Shown: piece after piece, positions 32,440 to 44,029 of the stretch | Layout: each line of letters begins with the position of its first letter | How positions within the stretch are numbered: the first letter of the stretch is position 1 | Origin: Phoronis australis | Lineage: Eukaryota > Phoronida > Phoronidae | DNA length: 64,000 bases | Assembly (NCBI GenBank): GCA_002633005.1 | Contig: NMRA01000549.1 | Span: 59,123-123,122, forward strand | Direction: 5' to 3' | Program-made: the position numbers and the translations under genes | The notes under the pieces: generated by a model | The model's input: only the letters and a program-made list of their open reading frames with translations | Database searches by the model: none | Told to the model about the DNA's origin: nothing

Positions 32440-32830
32440 AACCCGCGACAAGATCTGTTCACCTGCAAAGTTTCAGAAAGATGTCTCGACGGACGCTTGA
32501 GCTGTGACTCTGTGAAAGCAAAGACTAAAAATGGCCGCCGCGGCTCCACTTTGCTTCCAAATTCAAACAAAAGCAAACAGCCACGAGTTAAATACATGAC
32601 TTCTTTTCAATCGGACAAAAAGTACATCAGAAAAACATGAATATACGAGAATGGTATGTTGCAAAGGGAGACGATGACACGATACGGATAGATCTTGACG
32701 AGATCTATGTACATGTCAAGTTTCAAAAAGATTCATCAAGGAACCGCGGAGCTAGAGCTCTGCAAAGCAAAATCTCGAAATATGGCCACCACAGAGATAT
32801 CTTGGGTGCAAGTCCACCAAAAGACTTTGA
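32440..32830 (+). repeat. Degenerate two-copy repeat (AAAATGGCC type)
   Basis: Two blocks near 32449 and 32699 share the order AGATCT, CATG/CCTG, CAAGTTTCA, GAGCT, TGCAAAGCAAAATCT/TGAAAGCAAAGACT and ATGGCC, about 250 bp apart, at perhaps 60 percent identity. It resembles the ATGGCC-rich degenerate repeat downstream at 33.29-34.1 kb. Confidence 0.5.
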
Positions 32831-32852
32831 GCCATTGACGAGACACATGTTG

Positions 32853-32853
<1 letters not shown>

Positions 32854-32890
<37 letters not shown>

Positions 32891-32927
32891 CGTGCGTGTG
32901 TGTNTGCGTGCGTGTGCGTGTGAATAT
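32854..32927 (+). repeat. (TG)n / (TGCG)n microsatellite with one N
   Basis: A run of alternating TG with interspersed CG steps, broken by the N at 32904. Its opposite-strand reading gives meaningless His-Thr frames. Alternating purine-pyrimidine DNA of this kind can form Z-DNA. Confidence 0.95.
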
Positions 32928-33289
32928 CATGTCTAGAAATGCGACCCGTGGCATGCAAACAATAACCACAAACTTGTTAGTTTGCAATGTTTTGTAATTT
33001 CCATAAATGAAACACTTGAAAGTCTCAAAACCCGTTAGGATGGGAGAAAAGAATGATATTGTTCATTTAATATAGTATTTCTTAGAGAATGCATAGGCTG
33101 ATCTTTGTAATGTTTGTTCAATTCAATTCGAAGGCACTTCCTGATCAAACTCAACATACATGTGCAACAATGCGCCCACGAATGTAAACTTAATGTAAAG
33201 CTCAAAAAATGCGTACGATCATTATGAACATCGAAATAAAAATTCATCGCATACCTAATGTGACCTCCGTCACAAACATTCTGTCAGGC

Positions 33290-34100
33290 AGATTCGACCA
33301 CTGTGGTGGCCATTTTTTTCTCGGCGAGGAGCTTTTCAAGTGCTGTCTTGGGAAGAAGAGGGCTTCCGATGGACCACCGTAGCACACCTTTTTTATTTGC
33401 AGGCGGTCTGATACACGTTTTACCAGAGGGGCGCATGTGGGCCCATTGCACTGATCACCTGGAAATATTTTTATACTTTATTAACATATGGTTAAAACCG
33501 AGCTGAGGAGCTAGAAACCTGGCTCAAGGGTTTAGCAGTGTGACCTGGTGGGACTCGAACCCACGACCTCGAGTAAAGAAAGCGGGCATTTATCAACCAG
33601 GCCACACTGCCTCCTCTAGTAGCACACCTTAATGGCCATTTAGTTTCGACATGAGGGTTTTTAAGTGTTGTTTGGGGAAGAGCGTTTCTGGGCGATAGCA
33701 AAAGGACCGACTGACGGATTTCGTTAAAATTTGACACAGATGAATACGATGTCAATGTGGCTTCGCCATTTTAGTTTTGAACGGATTCGACCACTGCAGC
33801 ACCTCCTAGTGATTAGTTTGGGAAGAACGTTTCCGGATGATGTCTATTGAACCCATAGAGGGATTTTAATGAAGCTTGGCACAGAGGTATGTGATGTCAA
33901 TCTTCCATCACCCTTAACTTTTTGCGTGGATTCGATAACTTTAGGACCTCCTAGTGGCCATTTTGTACTCAAAAAATTAGCACGTGTTGTTAAAATTTTG
34001 CTCAGTGGTATATGATGACAATGCGCCGGCAATATTTGTTTTTTGGGCTGTTTCGACTACTACAGCACCTAATGGTGGCCCGTAGAATCATACCCCATGC
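33290..34100 (+). repeat. Degenerate tandem repeats, ATTCGACCACT / CTCCTAGTGGCC type
   Basis: The phrase (G)ATTCGACCACTG(C/T)-GCACCTCCTAGTGGCC recurs near 33291, 33784, 33929 and 34051 with much variation. The first interval is enlarged by the SINE at 33391-33618. Spacing is irregular (about 250, 145 and 120 bp after removing the SINE). Repeats of this sort, with AAGCTTGGCACAGAGGTATG-like phrases, look like an ancient low-identity family. Confidence 0.55.
33391..33618 (-). mobile_element. tRNA-derived SINE, copy 2, with exact 12-bp TSD
   Basis: Flanked by identical GTAGCACACCTT at 33379-33390 and 33619-33630. On the minus strand the right end folds like a tRNA: GCAGTGTG pairs with CACACTGC eight for eight, and the T arm GTGGG-TTCGAGT-CCCAC is perfect, including the B-box GGTTCGAGTCC. 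An A-box-like TGGCCTGGTTGA follows the 5' stem. A body of about 140 bp follows and ends near CAGACCGCCTGCAAATAAA. The structure is that of a Pol III SINE mobilised by a LINE. The internal promoter looks intact. Confidence 0.95.
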
Positions 34101-35680
34101 AATGTACTGTGAGCGCATGTCATCGCCCCAGCTTTGCTGTAGTTAATGAACCGGGGACAAATCAAGTATGGCTAAAAGAACAATTGAGTGCCACCATAAG
34201 TTTCATAAGGCGCAGTATAGTGAAAAATGAGGGTTTTAGAAGCTTTCAAGTGCGATTTTGATTACAAAATGGTCACCACTTCCGCCATTTTGAATCTGTT
34301 CATGACGGAAGACAATCACACCTTGAGCTTTTTACGAGATACTTGTTGCGTGTTAATGTCGTATCGATCGGACGAAAACTTACTGTTACTTGTAGTACAA
34401 ACAGGCTTAAACTAACATCACGGCAAAGCAACCTATTTGTCAAACGGCATTCAGATAAGTAATTACTGCAGCAAAGAACGTACCATGTCCTCTTGCGTTC
34501 TGTCTGAGGTTCGTCTATGAAATTTTTGTGACTTTCAACTCAACGTTTTTGTTTGTTTTGTGCCTAAGGACCATAGGTCTGTTTTTGGTATGCAAATAAG
34601 GACAGAAATTTGATCTTACGCCCCATTTAACAATTGCTCAATAAATATTTAGCCAAGTAATCTGTACCGTATTATAGTCTAGAAATATATGTAATATATA
34701 GAACTGTTCTCGATAACTAGCAGTTTTGCGTATATTCTCATTCTTAGAGACCGCACTTTCACTCAAATGAAATTTAATTATTTCCAGTAATACATGTACC
34801 TTTGTGGAGCGTAAGACCAAATTTTTGACTGAAGTCTTTTTCGCGGAACAAATCCCACTCCGTAACGCAAGAATTTTGCGTTGGAAGGTGGTGTGATCAC
34901 GTGCTTCACATGTAATACGTGGCGATATCTCGGGACGTCTTGCGTGATCTTGCACTTTCGCGAGCGTCTCGCGTCTACGGAACGTACGCCACTCATCCAG
35001 CTCCATTCACAGTTTTACAGAGTGCACAAACCCTGAAAATATGAATTGTGTGACAGTCTGAAGACTTCTCAAACCTTGCACAAAATCCACTTAAACTGAT
35101 TCCTTAATTAGTATTGCGTGTTTTACCGTTACTTAAAAAATATAATAGTTTCGCCACAAAACTCCCATTCTGTTGCGATTACAATGCAGTTAGGTTTATT
35201 TATTTCTTTGTTTAATTATTGAAGTGGTTATTCCGTTGATTTCTTACGTCATCGTAGCCAACAATCTACAAACATTACGCATTAAGCTCATGTACTGTTA
35301 GTAGTTTGAAAACGATGTTTCGTCTTCAAGACTCAAAATCATCTCATGCCAAAGTTATTGCTTTTTTTCTGTCTTTCCATATTATAAACCGTCACGTAAT
35401 ACAATATCTGTGTGGAATTCCAAGCCAGTCAACTTGATATCCGTCCAAGTAACTCGTTTGAGCGTTAAATGTTGCCCTGCGTGGCGTATATTTTTATAAC
35501 GCTTTGGTCCGGCGCTTTGCACCTGAAGAAGTATTTGTATATCATGTCGCTGCTCTACGCTTGGTTCATTAGTTCACAATGCTCCAGTTAAATACGGTAT
35601 CAACCTTTCGTTAACACAAACGTTATTAAAACACGGCTGTATTTGATAGACACTCGCATTCTCTGTACAGTTCGCGATAA
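34101..35680. other. Unassigned intron sequence
   Basis: Contains a segment near 34240-34310 (ATTACAAAATGG...GCCATTTTGAATC) that resembles the palindromic part of the dispersed repeat at 964-1005. A 122-codon minus-strand frame (34638-35006), rich in Arg at its start, has no recognisable domain. Otherwise nothing seen. Confidence 0.4.
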
Positions 35681-35682
35681 TT

Positions 35683-35835
35683 AGTGCTGGGTTGCATAAA
35701 ACTTCATAATTATCCGCTAGATAAGTTTGATTGTTACATGACGTCAGGTGGATTGTTCAACAATAACAACTTGACGCGTGATAATCCGACGTCATTGTTG
35801 CTATACGGCATATAACTTTTATGAAACAGGGTCCA
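35683..35835. mobile_element. Probable short MITE
   Basis: The left end GTGCTGGGTTGCATAAAACT and the reverse complement of the right end (CTGGACCCTGTTTCATAAAA) agree over about 20 bp with a few changes. The inner sequences also share AATTATCC/GATAATCC words. Length about 150 bp, no coding. No target duplication could be fixed. Confidence 0.5.
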
Positions 35836-36139
35836 GGTGTACATTTATGAAGTAATTAAATTGCCAATAAACATGCATGACAAACAAACAAATTAAAACA
35901 GCAGCTATACTTTGAGAGCACGCCTCATCAACAGGCACACAGTAATAAAAATGAACTGATGCAAGAAACGAAATCAACAGTGACAGCAGGTAAATAAGCG
36001 TACATGTACAACAGTGAGTGAGAATACAATATTAATGGGTAAATGAGACCTAAGAAAAATGTCCAATTGTGACCAAATTTGTATTACAATACAGGTATAG
36101 TAAAAACGAGAGAAGTTACAAACTAGAAGACTATAAGTT

Positions 36140-36500
36140 AAATAACAATAACGTTTCGAGCCTGCAGCTCAGGCCCGCTTGATCACATGACTTGTCTGCC
36201 TACCGTTGTTGAACCGGAAGTAACACCTTGTCGTAAATGGGAGGAAGTTGTATTCCCTAGTCAAGGTTATGAGTGGGGGGTTGCACCGTTTAATGTAAAT
36301 GGCCTTTTTGATCTTTCAGGAATGCCAGTGTTCATCCCTGCATAGAACTCTAGTATTGTAGATATTGATGGTGTGACTAGATGAAACTAAGTCGTGGTCG
36401 ATAGCAGTGAAATTATCCAGTACGTCTTGTGTTCAGCAAAGCGAGTGCCGAGAGCACGTTTGGTCCCACTGGATGTGATAAACAGCACACGACTGGTTCT
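36140..36500 (-). pseudogene. Penelope-like element, GIY-YIG endonuclease C-terminal fragment
   Basis: The minus strand reads KRALGTRFAEHK near 36440 and, in another frame nearer the left, CRDEHWHS-stop-KIKKAIYIK followed by REYNFLPF. These are the usual phrases of the GIY-YIG endonuclease and C-terminal tail of Penelope-like retroelements. The sequence after it (CGTTTCGAGCCTGCAGCTCAGG) is also typical of the PLE tail. Frameshifts and stops make it a dead fragment. Confidence 0.7.
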
Positions 36501-36509
36501 CAAGTGGGG

Positions 36510-37518
36510 TGACGTCCTTAGGTTTAGCCATACAAGTACTCGAGTAACTGAAAAATACTAGCTGTCACCGTCATGAACCTCCTGAAAGTTCTGATATGAT
36601 GCCGGATGTACACTTCTGGATCATCGTCGTGCGTCAATGCCGATTTTTCGCGTTTGCGACTTTGGAGTTCATTTCAATTTTTGAACATCGATTTCTCGGT
36701 GATGCGTGAACGGATTCCTATGAAATTTCGAATACTTGATATTTGAGACCTTCTAAAGGAGACCGATTCTCAAAATCTTGATTTAGGTCCTAGTTTTTTG
36801 GAACGAAGCCTTCAAAAATCAAGAGTGCGACCATTTTTGTTTAAACTCTCTAAAAAGTAGATATTGATTAAAAAACTTATTTAAAAAATCTGAGAAACGG
36901 TTCCCTCGAAAATGCCATTATCAAGATGATGACAAACGACCAATATGATTTGAGGAACAATATTTTAGATCTCTGTTCAAAGTAAAAAATACCAAAAAAC
37001 GCGTATCTCGTAAAAAAAGACAAGTAAATAAGAGTAATAAATTTTGTTAGGAAATTTATTCACCATTCAGAAAGTGTACACTATACTTTGTAGGGGTTAC
37101 AGTTAACAGACTTCAAGATATTTACAACATAAGTACAACCTGGTAAACAAGGTACACAGTTACCTTAAAGTCGCACGCGTTAACGTGTAAAACCCGAACG
37201 CGCTAACAACTAACAGACTTAGAATTCCGTATAACTGAGCTTGCACGCATGTATTTTTTCTAAAGCCCCCACCCTACACACTACTCTTGGTGGCGATAGT
37301 ATATTGCGTGTAGAAATGGCGAGTTGTAACTGCCGCCGACATAGTTATTCTATTTTTGACGTCTTGTCGACAGTGTCCTAGGGTACCGTAAACACTTGAC
37401 AATTACAATGACCTATCACGCTAGTCATCTAAAAATAATGAAAAGTTCTTCAGTTATGTTGCTGATGTCACATCGGTCAATATATTTCTACAAGCTAACT
37501 ATAGTAATTTGTTTTCAG
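36510..37518. other. Unassigned intron sequence
   Basis: Low-complexity AT-rich stretches and phrases such as GAGAAACGGTTCCCTCG; no recognisable element. It ends at the acceptor of the last C2B exon. Confidence 0.4.
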
Positions 37519-37868
37519 ATTCCTACGTCAAGATCGTCATTAATCAGCCCAACCGCATAGAGTATGTGGCTACCACAGCTGTTCTAAAAGGTCAGGAGAA
37601 CCCCGTGTTCAAAGAAACCGTCTTCTTGAGTATTTCTCCCAAAATATCGGACCTGAAATACACCAGGGTGACCCTGACAATTATGAGCAAGACTAAGGTA
37701 CGCCTTCATAACGCTATCGGTCAAGTGATACTTGGATACATGTCAACGGAAGAGGCCGAGATCGATCATTGGAACTGCATCTTACAGAACCCGGGACAAG
37801 TTGTCAGTTGGCAGCACACGATTATGGAGCCGGAGAAGTCACAGTCTGTTGAACTTGTTAACTACTAA
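37519..37868 (+). CDS. Synaptotagmin-like C2B domain, last exon
   Basis: It starts after TTTGTTTTCAG and completes the split Asp codon, reading (D)SYVKIVINQP, then GQENPVFKETVFL, then AIGQVILGYM and HWNCILQNPGQVVSWQHTI. It ends at TAA (37866-37868). This is the second half of a C2B domain: ENPVFKE matches the family NPVFNE, and HW...P...V.SWQH matches the C-terminal W-H-x-L hallmark in altered form. In canonical C2B the calcium loops carry five Asp; here only that of DSY remains, loop 3 being MSKTKVRLHN. So calcium-independent lipid or protein binding is inferred. With the previous exon it gives 154 residues. Which paralogue it is cannot be said. Confidence 0.88.
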
Positions 37869-39190
37869 CGTGTTAATTGTAGATAAGAAGGTTGGATGGC
37901 TCCTCTAACTTTCTCCCTGCGAACTCACGTGAGATGGAGACGTTTCCATTCTAATTATTATACGATTTCAACACATTGAACCACCAGAGGACAATATTTC
38001 GGAGCAATCACTTCTCCTTATCGCATATACGTGATGATACGACCGTGCAGTAACTGTGTTATCCAACGGTAAAATACAGAATATACTGCTTTTTCATAAC
38101 TCAGGTGTCGTAACTACCATTGCTGCTCATTACAGTTCTGGCAACATAGCTAGAAATTACGATAATTACTTTTTACGGCGAATCTGTATGTATAGTCTCC
38201 AATGTATTGCCATCTCTACACAAGTGTTATTGTCACACATGCAAAATGAAATACTGAAGAATAGCAAAGCCCAAGATGAGGCCAAATGGTACTCCAATAG
38301 ACGTAAATGTATTTTTGCTTTAAAAAATGGGCTAAATTTTTTTAAAAAGTACGCGAAGTGAACATTTTAAAAAAGCTACTTAAGCGACATCGATTGACCA
38401 GTAATGGATTCATTGCTATGCTAAGCAACATTCTTATACTTTCAAGTAGAAGATATATAACGAAAACAGCTAAATTTTATGCACTTGTTATTCATGTAGT
38501 TGAATTTTACATGCACGATTTCGGACTTGCGTTACGCTGACACTTAGTGTCGTCTGCTAACAGCAAGCTATAAGCAAACGGGACCTAGTCGCTCAATAAC
38601 TTCTTGCTCTTGCGACATGGTGTGAACGGGTCCGACAGCATTAGACTTCTCGGGGGAAAACAACTGAACTGAGTTGATCTGTTTTAAACATGCAATATGA
38701 ACTCAAGTTTTGAAATTTATTATTTTCATGTTGCATGATTCTTTCAGTCTTCATTACTAAAATTAGCAATTTTCAGTGCATCATTCGTCGTCTCATGTGC
38801 ATGTGAGTTGTTTGAGACTTGACACTAACAGCTTTTCATTTCAAGTAGTAAGAGCCGCGGACGACGCCAGGATGAACGAGTTTGTGATCTGTTTTTAAAT
38901 CAAAATACGTCACATGTCATACCTCGTCAGCTCGCTAACTTGTCCCAAGTGCAAGAAGTTATTGAGAGACTGGGTCGCGTTTGTCAAATCCGTCTCCGTC
39001 ATTATCACCGTTTTGGGTGTCTGAAAAACAACACATTGAGCTCAGTGAAAGTCAATAATTGTGTAATAAGTATCACTTAGAAAGTGTACTTCTCAAATCA
39101 TGGCGGCATGGTTCGGAGTCTAATTTTTTGACTCAAAATCTAAAACAAGATTATTTTTAACATTTTCCGCAATCGTTTAATATGAACTTT
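37869..39190 (+). other. 3' flank of the synaptotagmin-like gene
   Basis: Presumed 3' UTR and beyond. Frames at 38056-38361 and 38358-38540 are AT-rich and not recognisable. No AATAAA was noticed in the first kilobase, so the transcript end is unknown. Confidence 0.4.
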
Positions 39191-39222
<32 letters not shown>

Positions 39223-39239
39223 TTCTTCTTCTTCTTCTG
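39190..39239 (+). repeat. (CTT)n microsatellite
   Basis: About 16 CTT/TTC units with one CCT interruption near the left end. Confidence 0.95.
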
Positions 39240-39244
39240 CATTT

Positions 39245-39374
39245 CACACTCGTCTCAGATTGATGACATGGGCAAAACTTCTTAGAAATTTAGTCAAAAT
39301 CCCTCTGCAAGCCTCAGGATTTTGACGAAATTTCCAAGAGGTTTTGCCCATGTCATCAACCTGAGATTCGTGTA
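39245..39374. repeat. Hairpin with ~58-bp arms
   Basis: The left arm 39245-39302 pairs with the right arm 39317-39374 over about 53 of 58 positions (GATGACATGGGCAAAAC against GTTTTGCCCATGTCATC), with a loop of about 14 bases. It may be a small foldback element or a MITE solo, and the length would also suit a pre-miRNA-like transcript. Nothing shows that it is expressed. Confidence 0.85.
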
Positions 39375-39379
39375 GGATT

Positions 39380-42300
39380 CTCTATATCTGAAATAGCGGA
39401 TTGTGAGCCTGCTATCGTAGTCACGGAAATAGTTCCATGAGCGGCTACCAATGGCCCTGTTCTATTAAACTGAGGGAGAGAGTACGTTAATGTGAATGCA
39501 CATACAGTAATTTCACGTTTTTGATTTCTGTTGCATACTCGTTTACAATATTACTCTGTGTAACGATGAGATACTTTTCAGTTAACAGTTTGTTTTTTAA
39601 ACTGTATTTACTGAACAAAATTATATATTCGTGGGTTCCTCGCACTCTCCCCAAAATGCTTGAATCTGTCATTCACTGAAGAGTAGAGGAGACGAAAGCA
39701 CTCTACCTGAAAGAAAATTTGTGACGTTTAGGCCATGGGCCGTAGGTCACTGGAGTTCTAGAAAACCACTTCTGTGACCACTTTAGGGGGGCAATTTATT
39801 TCAGGTGTTTTTGATGTCACAAATCATTGTACTATATAAGTGAAAAAAGTTCCCGCGTTTAAACTTGCACATTTTTGTGAAATTTGATGTTAAAATTGTG
39901 CCAATTCAGCAAATTCTACATGGAATTTAAAAAGTTAGACAAGAAAATTAAGTGTCCATAAAGGATGATACTGCAGATAATATTCCTACAGGCCGTATTA
40001 AGTCATAATTTACACATACTTTGTTATATTTTTCGCATCAAAAAAGCAGAATTATGGAAGAAATATGAATTTATGGGTGCCATCTGTTGGCTTTATGCTG
40101 TTTTTACTGTTGGTAAAACTATAATTATCAAACTGACTATGTCTTACCTTTACTTTATCAAACATTTACTAATCAGTCATACAAAAGCAATCATTGCTAC
40201 AAGTCCAAAGCATACAATTTGTCAAAAAATGGAGACAAAAAGTATAGAATAACAACAAAAGCAATTGGATGAAGTACAAAAGGCCGAGAAATTAACAAGA
40301 TAAAAATCCATTACTAGAGACGTAAATATGAAAATAGAAAAATATTTACAAATCACCAGGCTCACTGTGCCAGTTACTTGCCAGGTTTCTGTCTCTTGAG
40401 AAGATGTCTTTCCAAGTTCCTTCGACTCTCACTCAATTTCGTCACTCACCTTGACATTCTCATAATTTTGGCAGTTGCACATTTCAGTGCATTTTAGTCC
40501 AGCATTTACACAAATGTTTGTTTAACAACAATTCACTCTTACTCCGTTTTGGACTAAGGCATTGTAGAATAGGGTAGATTTCTCTAATTTCGATTTCAGA
40601 TTTCCAGTTCGGACACATACATGACAACCTCTTTTGGACAAAGTTTCCTCGAGGAGTAACTGTTACTTTAACAGAGTCAAATTAATGCAATATTTCCCCA
40701 TGCGATGTTCGTTGCTCCACAACTTCAAAGCAAAACTCTTGAAATACGTCTGTGAAAATTTCACTGCTTTCACTATCGTCAGATTTCTCTTATTTCAGTG
40801 GTCATGTGAAGCTTTTGTAGCAAGAACAATAGTATTTGGCTTCAATTGCTATTAGACCTCTTCCTATTTATCTGATCAAAAGGTCCATGTAGCAGCATCC
40901 AAAATCAACACACCTACAATCAAGCAAATTGAAAATGAAAACCGTGGTCAGAGTTTAAAAGTATGCAAAGCATTGTACGCCTGCCCTACAAAACGATAAA
41001 TGTTGACATGTACTCAATTCTTTATTACAATAACCGAATGGAAGCACAAAGAACGATCAAAAGACAGATAGAAAACACTCGAACTAAGACGTGCATATAT
41101 AAGACCTAGCCGGCTGTGCTCAGAAGTGAAAAAGATACCCATGGGTTTGTATGCAAAATGGTCTTGAAGACAAATTTTTGTTTGAAAATTAACATACAAT
41201 TTCAGATATTCACACACGTTTTTACATTCATGCAAGTATTCTAAATTGTACTTTCCCTAAAATAAATGTTGTTATTTCAAATAACACAGCATAAAAGTGA
41301 AACTTTTGAAGATAGTGCTCCAAAAACACAGCACAAAATTAATTTCTAAGCAAACCATCAAACTATGTTGAATGAGTAAAAACTCAATAAAAATGACTGT
41401 TCTCAAAATATTTGCTATGTGCTTTGTTATTCCTCAACCATATATGTGAAGCTGCACCTACATCTGAAATTCAGGCACCTATGCGCCTTTTAGCAAAACC
41501 TGTGAGTAAAAGTAAGCTTGAAAATGTAAAGGTGGTGCTCCAGAAATAGGTGCATTCTGTAGTCAATATTTACATTGATGGGCAATCAGCTGGGCCCAGG
41601 GTGTAATTATATCCAAACTAACCATCCACACTGCACAATTCAAGTGAATTTACTCGAATTGTAGCATGCACTTAGTCAATTTTCTGGCTGAGCTTTGAGT
41701 ATGAAGACTTCCTCTCCCCCCACCCTGGACATTATAAAAAGTCTAATTTTGATAGATATCTTACATCATACCCAGCGTTATGGTTACTGGGAAAAGAACA
41801 ATGTACACAGAAGAAAATGTTCATTTTGTTATTGGGTTATGTGTCCTACCTGCATTTGAATGCCATCACACGGGCCTGTTATTTCGCAACTCCACCATTT
41901 TTCAACCGAATTGCGTAAGAGTCATATCATTGGAAGCTCTTCATCGGTTCTTGATGGTGTATGATTATACCAGAAGCAAACAAAAATAATTCAATTCATA
42001 AGATTTATCATTTCACATAGGACCTGACAAGTTTAAAAATTTTATTTAAGCTATAAACCAAGAGTGTTACAAAAATGCGAAAATAAGCTATAATAGCAAC
42101 ATTAAAAGGAAATGAACCAGAGAGGCTTTATAAATGATTAATTAAATCAGCAGGGAAATAATGTCAATGATTGAAAAGATTTCTGTCTTGTCAAGACCCA
42201 TATTTTACAAAATGGAAACTCACAGTTGCTGAGAGGAATTTAAGTTAGACATTCCTCCAAAATTTTACATCTTATCATATTAAAGTCACTGTCTACTTTC

Positions 42301-43470
42301 GTTACCAAAAGATTCTTTTTTAAATAACTTTTCAAATATTAAAAGTAAACCCATATGACAATATATTTTTAAAATCCTTGAAAATCAGGTAGTCTCATTT
42401 TGTGTATGAAAACAGTGCTCAGAGGTTCGTTATCACGTGACTGCATTTTTGTAAAAAATCTCAATTTTTCGCGGAGCTCGCTGTATTTTCCACAAATTCG
42501 TTGTTTTTGTTCAAAAGTTGCGAATTCTGTTTCTTTGTTTTACTAACTGGGAAATTCCATGATAAGGTCAGCCTAGAGACAAAAATTAAAATTGTGACTA
42601 TACTAACATTTCTGATCTCAAAAAAGTCCAGTCTTTCTAGTTTCAGGACCATATTTGTCTGTTCCCAAACGGACCCTTTTTTGTTCGTCACTTGACCCTA
42701 AAAATAGCTCGATTTTTGTGTGTGTTGCTAATTATTGTTATAAAAAAGCTAATTGTGTGTATTTCGCTTTATTATCTAATTTGAGCAATACACGAAGCCC
42801 AAACTTTATAAAAAATAACCTTTCAACTGTGGCATATCATCGACCTCTTGGGGTCAAAGGTCAACTCCTGGGTATCAGTCCGTCTGTCTCAAAAATTGCT
42901 AAAAAATTTGGTTATATTAAAAGTTTTCAATCAAGACTAAAATAATTTCAGATTCTCTTTTAACTAGTTACCAAAATTAAGATCCCAGGGATCATTCGTT
43001 AAGTCAGAAATTTCGTGACAGACGTACCTTCCGTCACTCCCATGAACTAACAATTGCAGCCAATAAATATAATCTTAGGTCTTATTTTACCTTCTAAAGT
43101 TGCAGAAGATAAAATGTATCTCCCACCGAAGGACCTTAAAAAATTAAATATTTCAAAGGCAGATATGAAATCTAGTAAAGACTTTGCCACAGATGCATTG
43201 AACTTTTTCAATTTGAAAAGTATTTGCTGAAAGTTATAGTGTGAGCTCACACGGCCTCGCGGTGTCCCGTCAATTAGTTTTATTGCACCTAAAGCCGGTA
43301 ACTCAGTGATTTATTCATTGCTGGCATCTCAAATCATTTCGTGCACTCCAAAGGCATTACAAATTTTATCTAATGAGACAGACTTTGTTTCAGTTTTATA
43401 TAAGTATTGGTTAGGGTGAGAATAATTCATTTTGAAACAGAACGCTCAGTAATAAACGCCAACATGGCAA
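39380..43470. other. Unassigned intergenic sequence, 4 kb
   Basis: No recognisable exon, RNA gene or element. Frames such as 39965-40252, 40634-40855, 41780-41989 and 42655-42945 are short, AT-rich and lack motifs. It separates the plus-strand synaptotagmin-like gene from the transposon cluster at 43-46 kb. Confidence 0.45.
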
Positions 43471-43476
43471 CTCGCC

Positions 43477-43636
43477 ATGCCGACTTAGGACGAGCTAGAG
43501 CGGCTAATCAATCCCGACTTTGCAGGTGGATCGTTAAGTTTTACAGGCTATCAATTCGAACAGGAATACAGTGATGAAGAAATACTAGAGAGGCGCCGTG
43601 AACAAGCTCATACAACGGAACGTATGGAGTTATTTG
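43477..43636 (+). pseudogene. Coding-like exon, probably transposon-encoded
   Basis: From ATG at 43477 the frame reads MPT-stop-DELERLINPDF, then FTGYQFEQEYSDEEILERRR, and ends at a donor-like GGTAAGC (43637). The Y-x-F-E-x-E-Y-(S/T)-x-E-E-(I/L) phrase with following Arg/Glu helix is familiar from the start of P2X7-C-terminus-like zinc-binding proteins that many invertebrate transposons encode. The TAG at codon 4 argues for decay. Link to the TTAA terminus at 44023 is likely but not proved. Confidence 0.4.
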
Positions 43637-44004
43637 GTAAGCCGTGAGACACTGTCGACGTCGTCTGCAGGCCACAGACACAGAGATGTTTCACGGCCTC
43701 ATACTTGCTATTTACAGCGTACATTTTATTCTTCACTACCATGAGCCACTTTCTAAGCATTTTGGACTCTCGAAGAAGTAAAAAAAACGATATACTCGCT
43801 TTCCTCGCGGCTGCTTAGTTCGGACAAACGGGAACGATACACCGCAACATAGCGGCATTCACTCTGCATATGAACCACTGACGTCGCTAGCGTCTTTTCT
43901 CACCTTCCTCACAGGTTAACGCGACACCTCTTGGCAAGGTAAGGTCGACCGTATGCAAGGCGATGAGGAAATAGACCGATTAAGACGGCAAAAAAGACTA
44001 ATTA

Positions 44005-44027
44005 AATCGGGTGGCATTCGCCTTTAA
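44005..44027. mobile_element. Solo terminus like the Kolobok element (TTCGCCT + TTAA)
   Basis: The sequence GGTGGCATTCGCCT followed by TTAA (44024-44027) resembles the right end of the element at 45155-46433 (GGTTGCTTTCGCCT + TTAA). A matching left end was not found within the preceding 1.7 kb. It may be the right end of a second, related element that holds the exon at 43477. Confidence 0.45.
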
Positions 44028-44029
44028 GT

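Larger units (their letters stand above)
31334..37518 (+). other. Intron of the synaptotagmin-like gene
   Basis: Begins GTGAGT and ends TTTGTTTTCAG, a strong donor and acceptor pair. It holds a LINE 3' end, the second SINE, degenerate genomic repeats, a (TG)n run, a hairpin MITE and a Penelope-like fragment, all listed separately. Confidence 0.8.

Noticed and set aside
32736-32987. His/Thr-rich minus-strand frames
   Set aside because: Produced by the (TG)n microsatellite.
34638-35006. 122-codon minus-strand frame beginning MELDEWRTFRRRETL
   Set aside because: Has an ATG and reasonable composition but no recognisable domain, and lies in an intron of repeat-rich DNA. Not enough to call a gene.
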